DNA from: Luteimicrobium sp042670205
GTDB lineage: Bacteria; Actinomycetota; Actinomycetes; Actinomycetales; Cellulomonadaceae
Reading direction: 5' to 3'
Assembly: GCF_042670205.1 (NCBI RefSeq)
Contig: NZ_JBHUWD010000014.1
Coordinates: forward strand, 1 to 64,000
Length of the DNA stretch: 64,000 nt
In this document: positions 28,001-35,994 of the stretch, piece after piece
How positions within the stretch are numbered: position 1 is the stretch's first letter
Layout of the letters: every line of letters starts with the position of its first letter
The notes under the pieces: generated by a model
What the model was told of the DNA's origin: nothing
Database searches by the model: none
What the model saw: only the letters and a program-made list of their open reading frames with translations
Program-made: the position numbers and the translations under genes

Positions 28001-29284
28001 CCGGACGACCGTGCCCCGGTTCCCGACGGACGCCACCGGGTTGGTCCCGATGATCCAGCAGGCCTTGACCTCGCCGTCGGCCATGCGCTCGAACAGGTCG
28101 ACCGTCCCCGCGCTCACCTCGGTGCCCACGGTTCCCGGCGCGAGACCCCAGGCCTCCTCGACGAACGCGCGGTCGTCGTCGTCGACCACGCTGCGCTGGC
28201 CCGGGAGGCCGGGACCCATGTAGCCCATCTCGCGCCCGCCCATCGCGTTGGGCTGGCCGGTCAGCGAGAACGGGCCGCTGCCCGGCTCGCAGATCGCGCC
28301 GGTCGCGAGGTGCAGGTTGACCAGGGCGTTCGTGGACCACGTGCCGTGCGTCGACTGGTTGAGGCCCATCGTCCAGCAGGACGTCCACCGCTCGGCCGTG
28401 CCGATCCACTCGGCGGCCGTGCGCAGGTCGTCCGCGGGGATTCCCGTGATCCCGGCGACGACGTCGGGCGGGTAGTCGGCGAGGAAGGAGGGCATCTGCT
28501 CCCAGCCCTCGGTGAGCTCGTCGATGAAGTCCTCGTCCGTGCGGCCGTCGGCCACGAGCAGGTGGAGGAGCCCGTTGAGCAGCGCGAGGTCGGTGCCGGG
28601 CCGGATTTGGAGGAACAGGTCGGCCTTGTCGGCGGTCGCGGTGCGCCGCGGGTCGACGACGATCAGCTTCGCCCCGGCCTTGACCCGGTCCATCATCCGC
28701 AGGAACAGGATCGGGTGGCAGTCCGCCATGTTGGCGCCGATCACGAAGAACACGTCGGCCTGGTCCAGGTCGTCGTACGAGCCGGGCGGCCCGTCCGCGC
28801 CCAGCGAGAGCTTGTAGCCCGTGCCGGCGCTCGCCATGCACAGCCGGGAGTTCGACTCGATCCGGTGCGTCCCCAAGAACCCCTTGGCGAGCTTGTTCGC
28901 GAGGTACTGCGCCTCGAGCGACATCTGCCCCGACACGTACAGCGCCACGGAGTCCGGGCCGTGCTCGTCGACGACGGCCCGCAGCCGCCGCGCCGTCTCC
29001 GTGACGGCCTCGGCCATGGGCACCTCGACGCGCGGCTCGTCGCGGCTCGCCCGGACCTGCGCCCGCTCGAGGCGCCCGGGCGCCGCCAGCATCTCCGCGC
29101 TCGTCGCGCCCTTGGTGCACAGCCGGCCCCGGTTGGTCGGGTGGTCCTTGTCGCCCGAGGCCTTCGCGACCCGGCGGCGCCCCGTCTCCGGGTCCGTCTC
29201 GATCTGCAGCACCATCCCGCAGCCCACACCGCAGTACGAGCACGACGAACGCACCGTCGTCGGGGCGGGGGAGTCCGGCTGCAC
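25043..29284 (-). CDS. Fused assimilatory nitrate reductase / CysJ-like flavoprotein reductase
   Basis: One 1413-residue cytoplasmic protein carries a complete electron path. Residues 15-56 bind a 4Fe-4S cluster (C15-x2-C18-x3-C22 and C56). A molybdopterin oxidoreductase domain (60-590) and a dinucleotide-binding domain (610-740) follow. After a Pro/Ser-rich linker come a flavodoxin domain (about 850-1000; LVLWASQTGNAEEHA, STFGDGDAPDN), an FAD domain (RQYSISSSP) and an NADPH-binding domain (PIIMVGPGTGVAPFRGFLQ) to the C-terminus KRYVRDVY. It should reduce nitrate with NADPH without separate partners. GTG 29284 follows CACGAT by six bases. No nitrite reductase or nitrate transporter gene is in the window. 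Confidence 0.93.
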   Translation of the reverse strand: MQPDSPAPTTVRSSCSYCGVGCGMVLQIETDPETGRRRVAKASGDKDHPTNRGRLCTKGATSAEMLAAPGRLERAQVRASRDEPRVEVPMAEAVTETARRLRAVVDEHGPDSVALYVSGQMSLEAQYLANKLAKGFLGTHRIESNSRLCMASAGTGYKLSLGADGPPGSYDDLDQADVFFVIGANMADCHPILFLRMMDRVKAGAKLIVVDPRRTATADKADLFLQIRPGTDLALLNGLLHLLVADGRTDEDFIDELTEGWEQMPSFLADYPPDVVAGITGIPADDLRTAAEWIGTAERWTSCWTMGLNQSTHGTWSTNALVNLHLATGAICEPGSGPFSLTGQPNAMGGREMGYMGPGLPGQRSVVDDDDRAFVEEAWGLAPGTVGTEVSAGTVDLFERMADGEVKACWIIGTNPVASVGNRGTVVRALERAELVIAQDVFAETETTPFADVLLPGTLWAESTYVTVNSERTLTLLQQAADPVGDATPDWRIIADVACALGYADAFTYASSEEVFTELQQFWNPRTGYDLRGVTYDRLAAGPVQWPSPPPAADGTASARDDGRHPVRYLNDGVSQTLLERPDGTRPRLAFATPSGRARFFARPHLDPAELPDDDHPFVLNTGRVQHQWHTMTKTGKVAKLTKLAPGPFVEVHPDDAARLGLADGDRAEVASLRGRAVLPVVVTDRVQPGNLFAPFHWNDVFGVDLAVNAVTNDAVDPLSLQPELKVAAVSLTRVAPPESSVEPAPTLADRPVPDAPRPGEPRSGESGAGEPAPSDGAGLAVLAGLGVPAEPPTLTTEQGLYVQGLLWARQRRTDPGVPVLPPSAPFDATTRAWVDGLLAGLFSDTAETTSSTASTAPSVADAAGSSVLVLWASQTGNAEEHAVAVADRLGAAGHAVRLVPMDEQDVATLASEPTVLLVTSTFGDGDAPDNGEAFGAALAADDAPRLDGTRFAVLAFGDPSYSEFCGFGRSLDARLDALGGTRLTPVACCEPDDDAPADAWLSAVTERLGDLATSPAAPRVGATSAPGRAAVVGREPEPTAGPRYHRDAPLTTRVTRNVRLGAHGSSKDVRQFGLASEGLDYRAGDALSVRPRNSAESVDAWLAATGLDGETVVELDGVGALTLREACTAHLEIVGVTPDLLRFVQERAGDRELATLLRRDNRLSLERWLWGKHAVDVLAAYPVRADAAAWLGVLRRLQPRQYSISSSPLAQPSEVQLTVSAVRYEYRGQSRHGVCSTFLADRSADADVPVYVQPTKHFRPPKGSDVPIIMVGPGTGVAPFRGFLQERRALGHHGRNWLFFGERHAATDFYYRDELEGMRADGHLTHLSLAFSRDQRQKVYVQDRLREHGSQVWSWLQDGAHVYVCGDASRMAKDVDAALRDVARTWGSLSDDAASGYLRTMAKEKRYVRDVY

Positions 29285-29385
29285 CCCTGCATCGTGCGGG
29301 TCTCGCGTTGCGCCGACGTGCTCGGCGCGGTGACGGCGGTGTCAACTCCTCCTCACGCGGCGGGAGCTCACGGTGTGAGAGGGAC

Positions 29386-29415
29386 TGGACAGGATCTGAC
29401 ACCGTTGTCTAGCGT
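29386..29415 (+). promoter_or_regulatory. Promoter of the secreted GH65 gene
   Basis: TGGACA (-35, 29386-29391) and TAGCGT (-10, 29410-29415) are separated by 18 bp. Transcription would start near 29422, giving a leader of about 44 nt with a strong GGAGG just before the start codon, unlike the leaderless genes nearby. Confidence 0.5.
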
Positions 29416-29465
29416 CCTCTTCGACGACGCGAGCAACGGTGCTGCCCGTCGGTCCTCGAGGAGGA

Positions 29466-32400
29466 ATGGTGACTCGTACCCGCGGCTTCCGGGCTCTCGC
29501 TGCGTCCACGCTGACGGTGGTGCTCGCGCTCACCGTCGGCCCGACCGCCGTGGCAGAGACAGCGGGCGGGGCCACCGTGCCGTCGCCCACGACGGCGGCG
29601 GGCTGGCAGCTCTCGACCGACGCCTACGCGCCCGCGGGCGAGGGCGGCTACGTCCCGACCTACGTGGGCAACGGCTACTTCGCCGCGCGCATCCCCGTCG
29701 AGGGGACCGGCTTCTCGACGACGCCCGTCACGACCGAGTCCCAGCTCGCCGGGTTCTACGGCCAGGGCCCGGGGACCACGATCCAGCGTGCGAGCCTCCC
29801 GGCGTGGTCGACGCTCGGCTTCTCGGACGGCAGCGCGACCTACGGCGTGAGCGAGCAGCAGGCGTGCGCCGAGGGAGCGGTCTGCGAGGCCGAGGACGGG
29901 GAGCTCTCGGGCGCCGCGCGCGTCGCCACCGACCACCCCGGGTACACCGGGCGCGGGTTCGTCGCGGGCTTCGCGGCGTCGGGCAACGTGCCCCAGCGCG
30001 GCAGCACGGCGTCCGTCCTCGTCGCCACCCCGAGCGCCGGCGCGACGACGCTGACGGTGCGCTACGCGGCGGGCGCCAACACGTCCACCCAGACGCTCAC
30101 GGCGACGGTCGACGGCGCCGCCACCACCGTCCGGATGCCCGCGACCAAGGACTGGAACACGTGGGCGACGGTCACCGTGCCGATCACGGTCGGTGCGGGC
30201 GAGACCGCCGTCGCGCTGGGCTGCGGCACGTCCGACACCTGCGTCGTCAACGTCGACTCGATCACCGTCGGCTCGACGGGCTGCGCCTTCGGGGCGCTGT
30301 GCGAGGCCGAGGCCGGCACGCTCGCCGGAGCGGCGAAGATCGCGGCCGACCACAACGGCTTCACCGGGACGGGCTTCGTCGCGGGCTTCGCGTCCGGGGG
30401 CGTGCCGAAGCGCGGGTCGGGCACCACCGTCCGCTTCGCCGACGCGCCCGCGGGTGACGCGCTCGTCACGGTCCGCTACGCGGCAGCGACGAACTCGTCG
30501 AGCCAGACGCTCACGGCGAGCGTCGACGGCGGGGCCGGCACGAGCTTCACGATGCCCGCGACCGCGAGCTGGGACACGTGGGGGACCGTGACGGTGCCCG
30601 TCTCGCTCACGGCGGGAGACCACGCCGTCACCATCTCGTGCGGGACGGCAGACACGTGCCTGGTCAACGTCGACGCGGTGGGGCTCTCGGCCGGGCCGAT
30701 CGGCGGCTCGGAGAAGTCGCCGGTCAGCGACTACGAGCAGACCCTCGACCTGCACACCGGGCTCCTCACCACCCGACTCACCTGGACGTCCCCGGCGGGT
30801 CACCGGACGCGCCTCACGTACGAGGTGTTCGTGAGCCGCGCGGAGACCCACGTCGCGGCCGTCCGCGTGACCGCCCAGCCGCTCGGGTGGAGCGGGCGCG
30901 CGTCGTTCGTCGACCTCCTCGACGGCCGCGCGACCGTCCTCCCCGCGAGCCACCGCACGCCCTCGCCGATCGACCTCACCACGATCTCCGGCCAGCAGCG
31001 CGACGGCGCCCGGCACCTCATCAGCGAGAAGGCGTCGACCGTCGGGCTCGGCATGACCGCGGGGCTCGCGTCGACGCTCGTCGTCGGGGACGGGACCGGC
31101 GACACCGCCGCCGTCGACCGTGTCCCTGCCCGGTCGGTGGCCCAGCAGGGCTCGGTCGACCTCCAGGACAGCCGCACGTACACGGTCACGAAGTACGTGG
31201 GCGTCGCGAGCGGCACCGACACCGCGGACGGCTCCGCGCCGCTCGTCGCGGCGACGAACGACCCGGTCGTCGCCGCGGTCGAGGCGTCGTCGGCCGCGGC
31301 CGACGCCGGCTGGGACCGCCTGCTCGGCGACCACGAGGACGCGTGGGCCCGGCTCTGGCGGTCCGACATCACGGTCCCCGGCGACGCGGCCCTGACCCTC
31401 CAGGCGCGGTCCGCCCTCTTCTACATGCTCGAGAGCGTCCGGGACGGGGTCGACTGGAGCATGAGCCCGGGCGGGCTGTCGTCCGCCGAGTACAACGGGC
31501 ACGTGTTCTGGGACGCCGAGACGTGGATGTACCCGGCGCTGCTCGCCGCCCACCCGGACCTCGCGTCGGGCATGAACGAGTACCGGCACACCCTGCTCGA
31601 CGCCGCCACGGCCACCGCGTCGTCGCACGGGCTCCAGGGGGCGCAGTTCCCGTGGGAGAGCGCGCAGACGGGCGCCGACGTCGGGATCCACCCGCGCGAG
31701 ATCCACATCACCGGCGACGTCGCGCTCGCACAGTGGGACTACTACCAGGCGACCGGCGACCTCACGTGGCTCCGCGAGAAGGGCTGGCCCGTCCTGCAAG
31801 GCGCGGCGCGCTACTACGCCTCGCGCGCGGTCTCGACGGGCGACGGACGCTACGAGCTGCGCGGCGTCGAGGGCCCGGACGAGAACCACGACAACGTGAA
31901 CAACAGCGCGTACGTCAACGTCTCGGGCTTCACGACGCTCCAGATCGCGGAGCGCGCCGCAGCCCTCCTCGGGGTCGACGCCGACCCGGGCTGGGACGCC
32001 GTGGCGAAGGGGCTCGCGCAGTCGATCCCGTTCGACCCGGCGACGAACACCCACCTCGAGTACGACGGCTACAGCGGCGCGACCGTGAACCAGGCCGACG
32101 TCGTCATGCTGCAGTACCCGTGGAACTACCCGATGCCGAAGGAGGTCGCGCAGGCCGACCTCGACTACTACACGCCGCGGACCGCGGCGAGCGGGCCGGC
32201 CATGACCGACGCCATCAACATGATCGATACCGCCGCCCTGTCGACGCCCGGCTGCTCCGCCTACACGTACTTCCGGCGCAGCCTCGACCCGTACGCCGTC
32301 GGGCCGTTCGACCAGTACTCCGAGCACCTCAAGGCCACCGGCGTCATCGACTTCACGACCGGCCTCGGCGGGTTCCTGCAGGAGCTCTACTACGGGTTCA

Positions 32401-33398
32401 CCGGACTGCGCTGGGACACCGACGCCGTGGTGCTCGACCCGATGCTGCCGCCGCAGCTCCCCGGCCTCGACCTCACGGGCCTGAGCTGGCACGGGCGGAC
32501 GTTCGACGTCAGCGTCGCGCGTGACACGACGACGGTGACGCTCACGTCCGGGGAGGCCATGCCGGTCAGCGCGGGCGGGCGGACCCGGACCGTCCGGCCG
32601 GGCTCGTCGATCACGCTCGCCACCCGCACCCCCGACACCACCCCGACGACGGACCTCGCGCGCTGCGCCACCGTCGACGCCACCTCGGCCGACCCCAGCT
32701 ACCCGGCCGTGGCCGCCGTCGACGGGTCGGCCGCGACCCAGTGGAAGGCGACGTCGGCGGGCGCGACCCTCACCGCCGACCTCGGCCGCGTCCAGCCCGT
32801 CCGCGACGTGACGGTCGTGGCCGGCGGCTCCTCGACGACGCCGTACACCGTCCGGGTCTCCTCGGACGGGAAGGAGTGGACGACGCTCGGCTCCGTCGCG
32901 GCGTCGGCGGGCGCGCAGAGCAGGCTCGACGTGAGCACGCTCGACCCGGCGGTCACCGCGCCGATCGCCGGCGCGCTCCCGGGGTCGGTCGACGCCCGGT
33001 ACGTGCAGTACCAGGCGGCGTCCGGCGTGACGGCGGCGGTGCAGCGGCTGTCCGTCACGAACGGCCTGCCGGGCGCGCCGACCGCCGTGACGGTGAGCGA
33101 CGTCGGCTCGCGGCACGCGACCGTCTCCTGGACCGCCCCCGACGACGCGGGCGACGCCCCGATCACCACCTTCGCCGTGACAGCCGTGAAGAAGAACGGG
33201 AAGCCCGAGCAGACCGTCACGGTGGCCGGCACGTCCGCCACGTTCACCGGTCTCAAGCAGGGCGTCGCGTACACGTTCACGGTCCGCGCGGTGAACGCGG
33301 TCGGGACCGGGCCGTCGTCCGAGCCCTCGGTGTCGGTCCGGTGGGCGCCCGGTACCGGCGCCGTCTTCGGGAGCGAGGGCGACGCCGCGGACGACTGA
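29466..33398 (+). CDS. Secreted GH65-family glycoside hydrolase with carbohydrate-binding modules and FN3
   Basis: This is an approximately 1310-residue exported enzyme acting on an alpha-glucoside such as trehalose or kojibiose; the substrate cannot be fixed. The signal peptide ends after AVA (about residue 30). The GH65 N-terminal beta domain (45-130) is interrupted by two CBM6/35-like modules of about 140 residues each (CEAEDGELSG and CEAEAGTLAG), then resumes. The (alpha/alpha)6 barrel carries the general-acid motif GPDENHDNVNNSAYVN (Glu806), NQADVVMLQYPWNYPM and YYTPRTA. A discoidin/CBM32-like module (about 1060-1180) and an FN3 domain (about 1195-1290) follow. GGAGG lies just before ATG 29466; GTG 29469 is an alternative start. 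Confidence 0.88.
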   Translation: MVTRTRGFRALAASTLTVVLALTVGPTAVAETAGGATVPSPTTAAGWQLSTDAYAPAGEGGYVPTYVGNGYFAARIPVEGTGFSTTPVTTESQLAGFYGQGPGTTIQRASLPAWSTLGFSDGSATYGVSEQQACAEGAVCEAEDGELSGAARVATDHPGYTGRGFVAGFAASGNVPQRGSTASVLVATPSAGATTLTVRYAAGANTSTQTLTATVDGAATTVRMPATKDWNTWATVTVPITVGAGETAVALGCGTSDTCVVNVDSITVGSTGCAFGALCEAEAGTLAGAAKIAADHNGFTGTGFVAGFASGGVPKRGSGTTVRFADAPAGDALVTVRYAAATNSSSQTLTASVDGGAGTSFTMPATASWDTWGTVTVPVSLTAGDHAVTISCGTADTCLVNVDAVGLSAGPIGGSEKSPVSDYEQTLDLHTGLLTTRLTWTSPAGHRTRLTYEVFVSRAETHVAAVRVTAQPLGWSGRASFVDLLDGRATVLPASHRTPSPIDLTTISGQQRDGARHLISEKASTVGLGMTAGLASTLVVGDGTGDTAAVDRVPARSVAQQGSVDLQDSRTYTVTKYVGVASGTDTADGSAPLVAATNDPVVAAVEASSAAADAGWDRLLGDHEDAWARLWRSDITVPGDAALTLQARSALFYMLESVRDGVDWSMSPGGLSSAEYNGHVFWDAETWMYPALLAAHPDLASGMNEYRHTLLDAATATASSHGLQGAQFPWESAQTGADVGIHPREIHITGDVALAQWDYYQATGDLTWLREKGWPVLQGAARYYASRAVSTGDGRYELRGVEGPDENHDNVNNSAYVNVSGFTTLQIAERAAALLGVDADPGWDAVAKGLAQSIPFDPATNTHLEYDGYSGATVNQADVVMLQYPWNYPMPKEVAQADLDYYTPRTAASGPAMTDAINMIDTAALSTPGCSAYTYFRRSLDPYAVGPFDQYSEHLKATGVIDFTTGLGGFLQELYYGFTGLRWDTDAVVLDPMLPPQLPGLDLTGLSWHGRTFDVSVARDTTTVTLTSGEAMPVSAGGRTRTVRPGSSITLATRTPDTTPTTDLARCATVDATSADPSYPAVAAVDGSAATQWKATSAGATLTADLGRVQPVRDVTVVAGGSSTTPYTVRVSSDGKEWTTLGSVAASAGAQSRLDVSTLDPAVTAPIAGALPGSVDARYVQYQAASGVTAAVQRLSVTNGLPGAPTAVTVSDVGSRHATVSWTAPDDAGDAPITTFAVTAVKKNGKPEQTVTVAGTSATFTGLKQGVAYTFTVRAVNAVGTGPSSEPSVSVRWAPGTGAVFGSEGDAADD

Positions 33399-33416
33399 AC
33401 CGCGGGCCCGCCGGCC

Positions 33417-33920
33417 TCAGACCTCGAGGTACAGCTTGCCGTCGAGCAGCTCGCGCACGGCGTCGAGGTGCCCGGCGTGCGTGGCGGTCTCGACGAGGAC
33501 GTGGACCAGGACGGTGCGCAGGTCCGGGAAGGTCTGCCCCGCCTCCGCCCACCAGTCCTCGTGCCGGGCGGGCGGCGAGTCGAGCGACAGGCCGGCGATG
33601 ATCGCGTCCGAACGGTCGACGGCGTCGCGGTAGGCCGCGACGACCGAGGCCGCGGGCTCGTCGTCGTCGACGCGCCAGTCGCCGCCGTCGCCCTCGGGCC
33701 AGAAGTCCAGGGGCTCGCCGGCCATGACGACCCCGAACCAGTACCGCTCGTCGGACAGCGTGAGGTGGCGCAGGAGGCCGAGGCACGACCACCCGGATGG
33801 CAGGACCGGCCGGCGCAGCTGCTCGTCGCTGAGGCCCTCGACCTGGTCGAGGACGTGGCGACGCTGCCCCGCCAGCCGGCCCTGCAGGAGGTCACGTTCG
33901 TCCGACGTCTCCTTGTGCAT
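33417..33920 (-). CDS. DinB/DUF664 family protein
   Basis: This 167-residue protein is predicted to be a four-helix bundle. The motifs PSGWSCLGLLRHLTLSDERYWFG and VHVLVETATHAGHLDAVRELLDG supply the His residues that bind a divalent metal in the DinB superfamily (His near 53, 142 and 146). Relatives include mycothiol- and bacillithiol-dependent enzymes, which would fit an actinobacterium, but the reaction is not known for DUF664. The ATG follows CATCCT by seven bases (weak leaderless pattern). It is convergent with the GH65 gene, 18 bp apart. Confidence 0.85.
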   Translation of the reverse strand: MHKETSDERDLLQGRLAGQRRHVLDQVEGLSDEQLRRPVLPSGWSCLGLLRHLTLSDERYWFGVVMAGEPLDFWPEGDGGDWRVDDDEPAASVVAAYRDAVDRSDAIIAGLSLDSPPARHEDWWAEAGQTFPDLRTVLVHVLVETATHAGHLDAVRELLDGKLYLEV

Positions 33921-34037
33921 GGGGAGAAGGATGTCAGGACGCCGCGGCCCCGCGGCGCAGGCACGGCCCGGGTCGCCGGGCGCGGCCGGGCGCGGCACCC
34001 TGGACTCGTCGGTCCCCCCAGCACAGCGAGGTGCGTC

Positions 34038-34595
34038 ATGGCCAAGATCCTCATCCTCACCGGCGACGCGGCGGAGACGCTCGAGGTGATGTACCCGTAC
34101 GCGCGGCTCCAGGAGGCCGGGTACGAGGTCGTCGTCGCGGCGCCCGAGAAGAAGACGCTGCAGTTCGTCGTGCACGACTTCGTCGACACCTTCGACACGT
34201 AGACCGAGAAGCTCGGGCACACGTGGCCCGCGGACGTCGCGTTCCGCGACGTGAACCCGGACGACTACGTGGCCGTCGTCGTGCCGGGCGGGCGGGCGCC
34301 CGAGTACATCCGCAACGACGCGGACGCCAAGCGTCTCGTCAAGGCGTTCTTCGACCGGGACGCCCCGGTCGCCGCGCTGTGCCACGGGCCGTTGCTGCTC
34401 GCTGCGGCCGGCGTCCTGCAGGGCCGGACGACGTCCGCGTACCCGCAGCTCGCGGTCGACGTCGAGACGGCGGGCGGCACGTTCCAGGACGGGGCGGACG
34501 TCGTCGACGGCAACCTCGTGTCCGGGCGCGCCTGGCCCGACAACGGCCCGTGGATGAAGGCGTTCCTCGAGGTCCTCGACAAGGCCGGCCTGTGA
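34038..34595 (+). pseudogene. DJ-1/PfpI family gene interrupted by an in-frame TAG
   Basis: The full frame would encode 185 residues of a DJ-1/PfpI glutamine-amidotransferase-like protein. It has the N-terminal AKILILTGDAAETLE strand, LQFVVHDFVDTFDT, PGGRAPEYIRND, the nucleophile elbow with the catalytic Cys in ALCHGPLLL, and SGRAWPDNGPWM. Codon 55 (34200-34202) is TAG where relatives carry a tyrosine (TFDT-stop-TEKLGHTW). The reading frame continues cleanly on both sides with no other stop or frameshift. One substitution from TAC or TAT explains it, so the loss is recent, or it is a base-call error, or the codon is read through. GAGGTG precedes ATG 34038. Confidence 0.85.
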
Positions 34596-34616
34596 CCTGA
34601 CCGCCGACGGCGCCGG

Positions 34617-35057
34617 TTAGGGATGGGCGTCGTCGGGGCAGGCGGCGTAGCCGTCCTCGGGGTCGACCAGCGAGCCGTCGTCGCAGATCAGCAGGTAAGC
34701 ACCCTCGGTCCTCCGGGTCGCGTCGTCGTGGGCGATCCAGGTCTCGGCCCGGGCGAGCCCCAGGGCGTCCCGCTCCGCGGCGCACGGGTCGGCGCCGTCG
34801 GCGCTGCCGCTCTCGTGCCGGCTACGACACGTGTCGAGCGCGCGGCGCGCGTCGGCCAGGTGGCCCTCCGCGGCCGCGCTCTCCTCGGTGAGGTCCTCCG
34901 GTCCGACGGTGACGTGCATCGCCGGCCACGACACGTGCCACGTCGTGGTGGCGGGAGTCGGCTGCGCCGGCGTGCCGTGCAGGGCGATGGTGCAGCCGGC
35001 GAGCATGCTCCCGGCGGCGAGGACGGCGACGGCGCCGACGACCTGGGAGGCTCTCAC
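34617..35057 (-). CDS. Small lipoprotein of unknown function
   Basis: This 146-residue protein has a signal peptide ending in the lipobox LAGC (Cys22) and a short Thr/Pro-rich linker. A soluble domain with four later cysteines (CRSRH, DPCAAE, ICDDG, YAACPDD) probably forms two disulfides. I recognise no family. The GTG start follows a TACTCT box by seven bases, so the mRNA is probably leaderless. It is convergent with the interrupted DJ-1/PfpI gene, 21 bp away, and stands alone as a transcription unit. Confidence 0.7.
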   Translation of the reverse strand: MRASQVVGAVAVLAAGSMLAGCTIALHGTPAQPTPATTTWHVSWPAMHVTVGPEDLTEESAAAEGHLADARRALDTCRSRHESGSADGADPCAAERDALGLARAETWIAHDDATRRTEGAYLLICDDGSLVDPEDGYAACPDDAHP

Positions 35058-35100
35058 GCAGGGGAGAGTAGTCGAGCAGGGGCGCTGGTCCGGGAAGCTG

Positions 35101-35994
35101 TCACGCGCAGAAGAGGTCCAGCAGCCGACGGCACCGGGACGGGTCGATCGTGAGCCCGCGTTCGAGGCCCCAGACGAGGTAGGACATCGCGCGCAGCACG
35201 ACCCAGCTCGCCGCCCGGTCGGCGGGGACCTCGGCTGCGTCGACGACGGTGCGGAACGCGCGGCTGACCTCGTCGTCGGAGGGGAGCTCGTCGAGGCGTG
35301 ACCACAGGACCCGGCCGAGGTCGTACTCCCGGTCCCCGCGGAGCAGCACCGGGTCGACGACGAGCCACGGCGCCCGCTCGCCCGCGAGCACCTGGCCGAA
35401 GTGCAGGTCGCCGTTCACGGCCCGGTCTCCCGCGGATGCCCCGGCGCGCTCCGCCGCGCCCGCGAGCACGTGGTCGAGCTGCCACCGCGGCGTCGGCTGC
35501 CCGACGGCGCGCCAATCGTCCTCGAGCGAGTCCCGCAGACCGGCGGCCACCGCGGAGGTGGAGGGGACGTCGTCGGGCACGGGGACGGCGAGGGTCCGCA
35601 TGAGCGCGCCGAGCACCGGGAGCGCGACGGCGAGGGGCTCGCCCTCGAGCGTGCGGCTCCCGTCGAGGCGCTCGAGGAGCGTGGCCCGGGCCTCGAGGTC
35701 GGCGTCGACGAGCCGCACGGTGCCGCGCCCGGCCCACAGCCCCAGCGCACGGACCTCCTGCGCGACGTCGTCGCCCGGGGGAGCGAGGCGGAGCGCGAGC
35801 GGCTCTCCGCCCCGGCGGACCGGCACGACGAGCGCGTTCGACCCGTGCCACGGCTCGCCGTCGACGACGAGGCCCCACGTCTCGCAGCGCGCGTCCACGA
35901 GCGCGGGAAGGGCGTCGAGCCAGGTGCGGCCGGCGTCGTCGTGCCACCAGCGCGGCATCGCCCGGAACGACTCCGGGACCGTCAAGACGCTCAT
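35101..35994 (-). CDS. Aminoglycoside/hydroxyurea-type phosphotransferase (APH(6)/Hur-like)
   Basis: This 297-residue kinase-like protein has the protein-kinase/APH fold. Catalytic-loop motif VNGDLHFGQVLAG (D-x-H-x-x-Q variant) and metal-binding WLVVDPVLLRGDREYDLGRVLW match the APH_6_hur family of streptomycin 6-phosphotransferases and hydroxyurea kinase. Such proteins are common in soil actinobacteria, and most have no tested substrate, so resistance should not be assumed. The ATG overlaps the stop of the FAD oxidoreductase by four bases, so both are made from one mRNA. Confidence 0.82.
   Translation of the reverse strand: MSVLTVPESFRAMPRWWHDDAGRTWLDALPALVDARCETWGLVVDGEPWHGSNALVVPVRRGGEPLALRLAPPGDDVAQEVRALGLWAGRGTVRLVDADLEARATLLERLDGSRTLEGEPLAVALPVLGALMRTLAVPVPDDVPSTSAVAAGLRDSLEDDWRAVGQPTPRWQLDHVLAGAAERAGASAGDRAVNGDLHFGQVLAGERAPWLVVDPVLLRGDREYDLGRVLWSRLDELPSDDEVSRAFRTVVDAAEVPADRAASWVVLRAMSYLVWGLERGLTIDPSRCRRLLDLFCA

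Noticed and set aside
29285..29465. Riboswitch or RNA gene in the divergent gap before the GH65 gene
   Set aside because: The gap is explained by two promoters and a 44-nt leader; no conserved RNA motif is recognisable.
34200..34202. Recoded TAG (pyrrolysine or suppressor tyrosine)
   Set aside because: No recoding signal is seen, many other genes in the window end in TAG, and a point mutation or base-call error is simpler.
35101..35994. Acquired antibiotic-resistance gene
   Set aside because: The sequence belongs to a broad chromosomal kinase family with mostly untested substrates. GC and context match the host and there is no mobile element.
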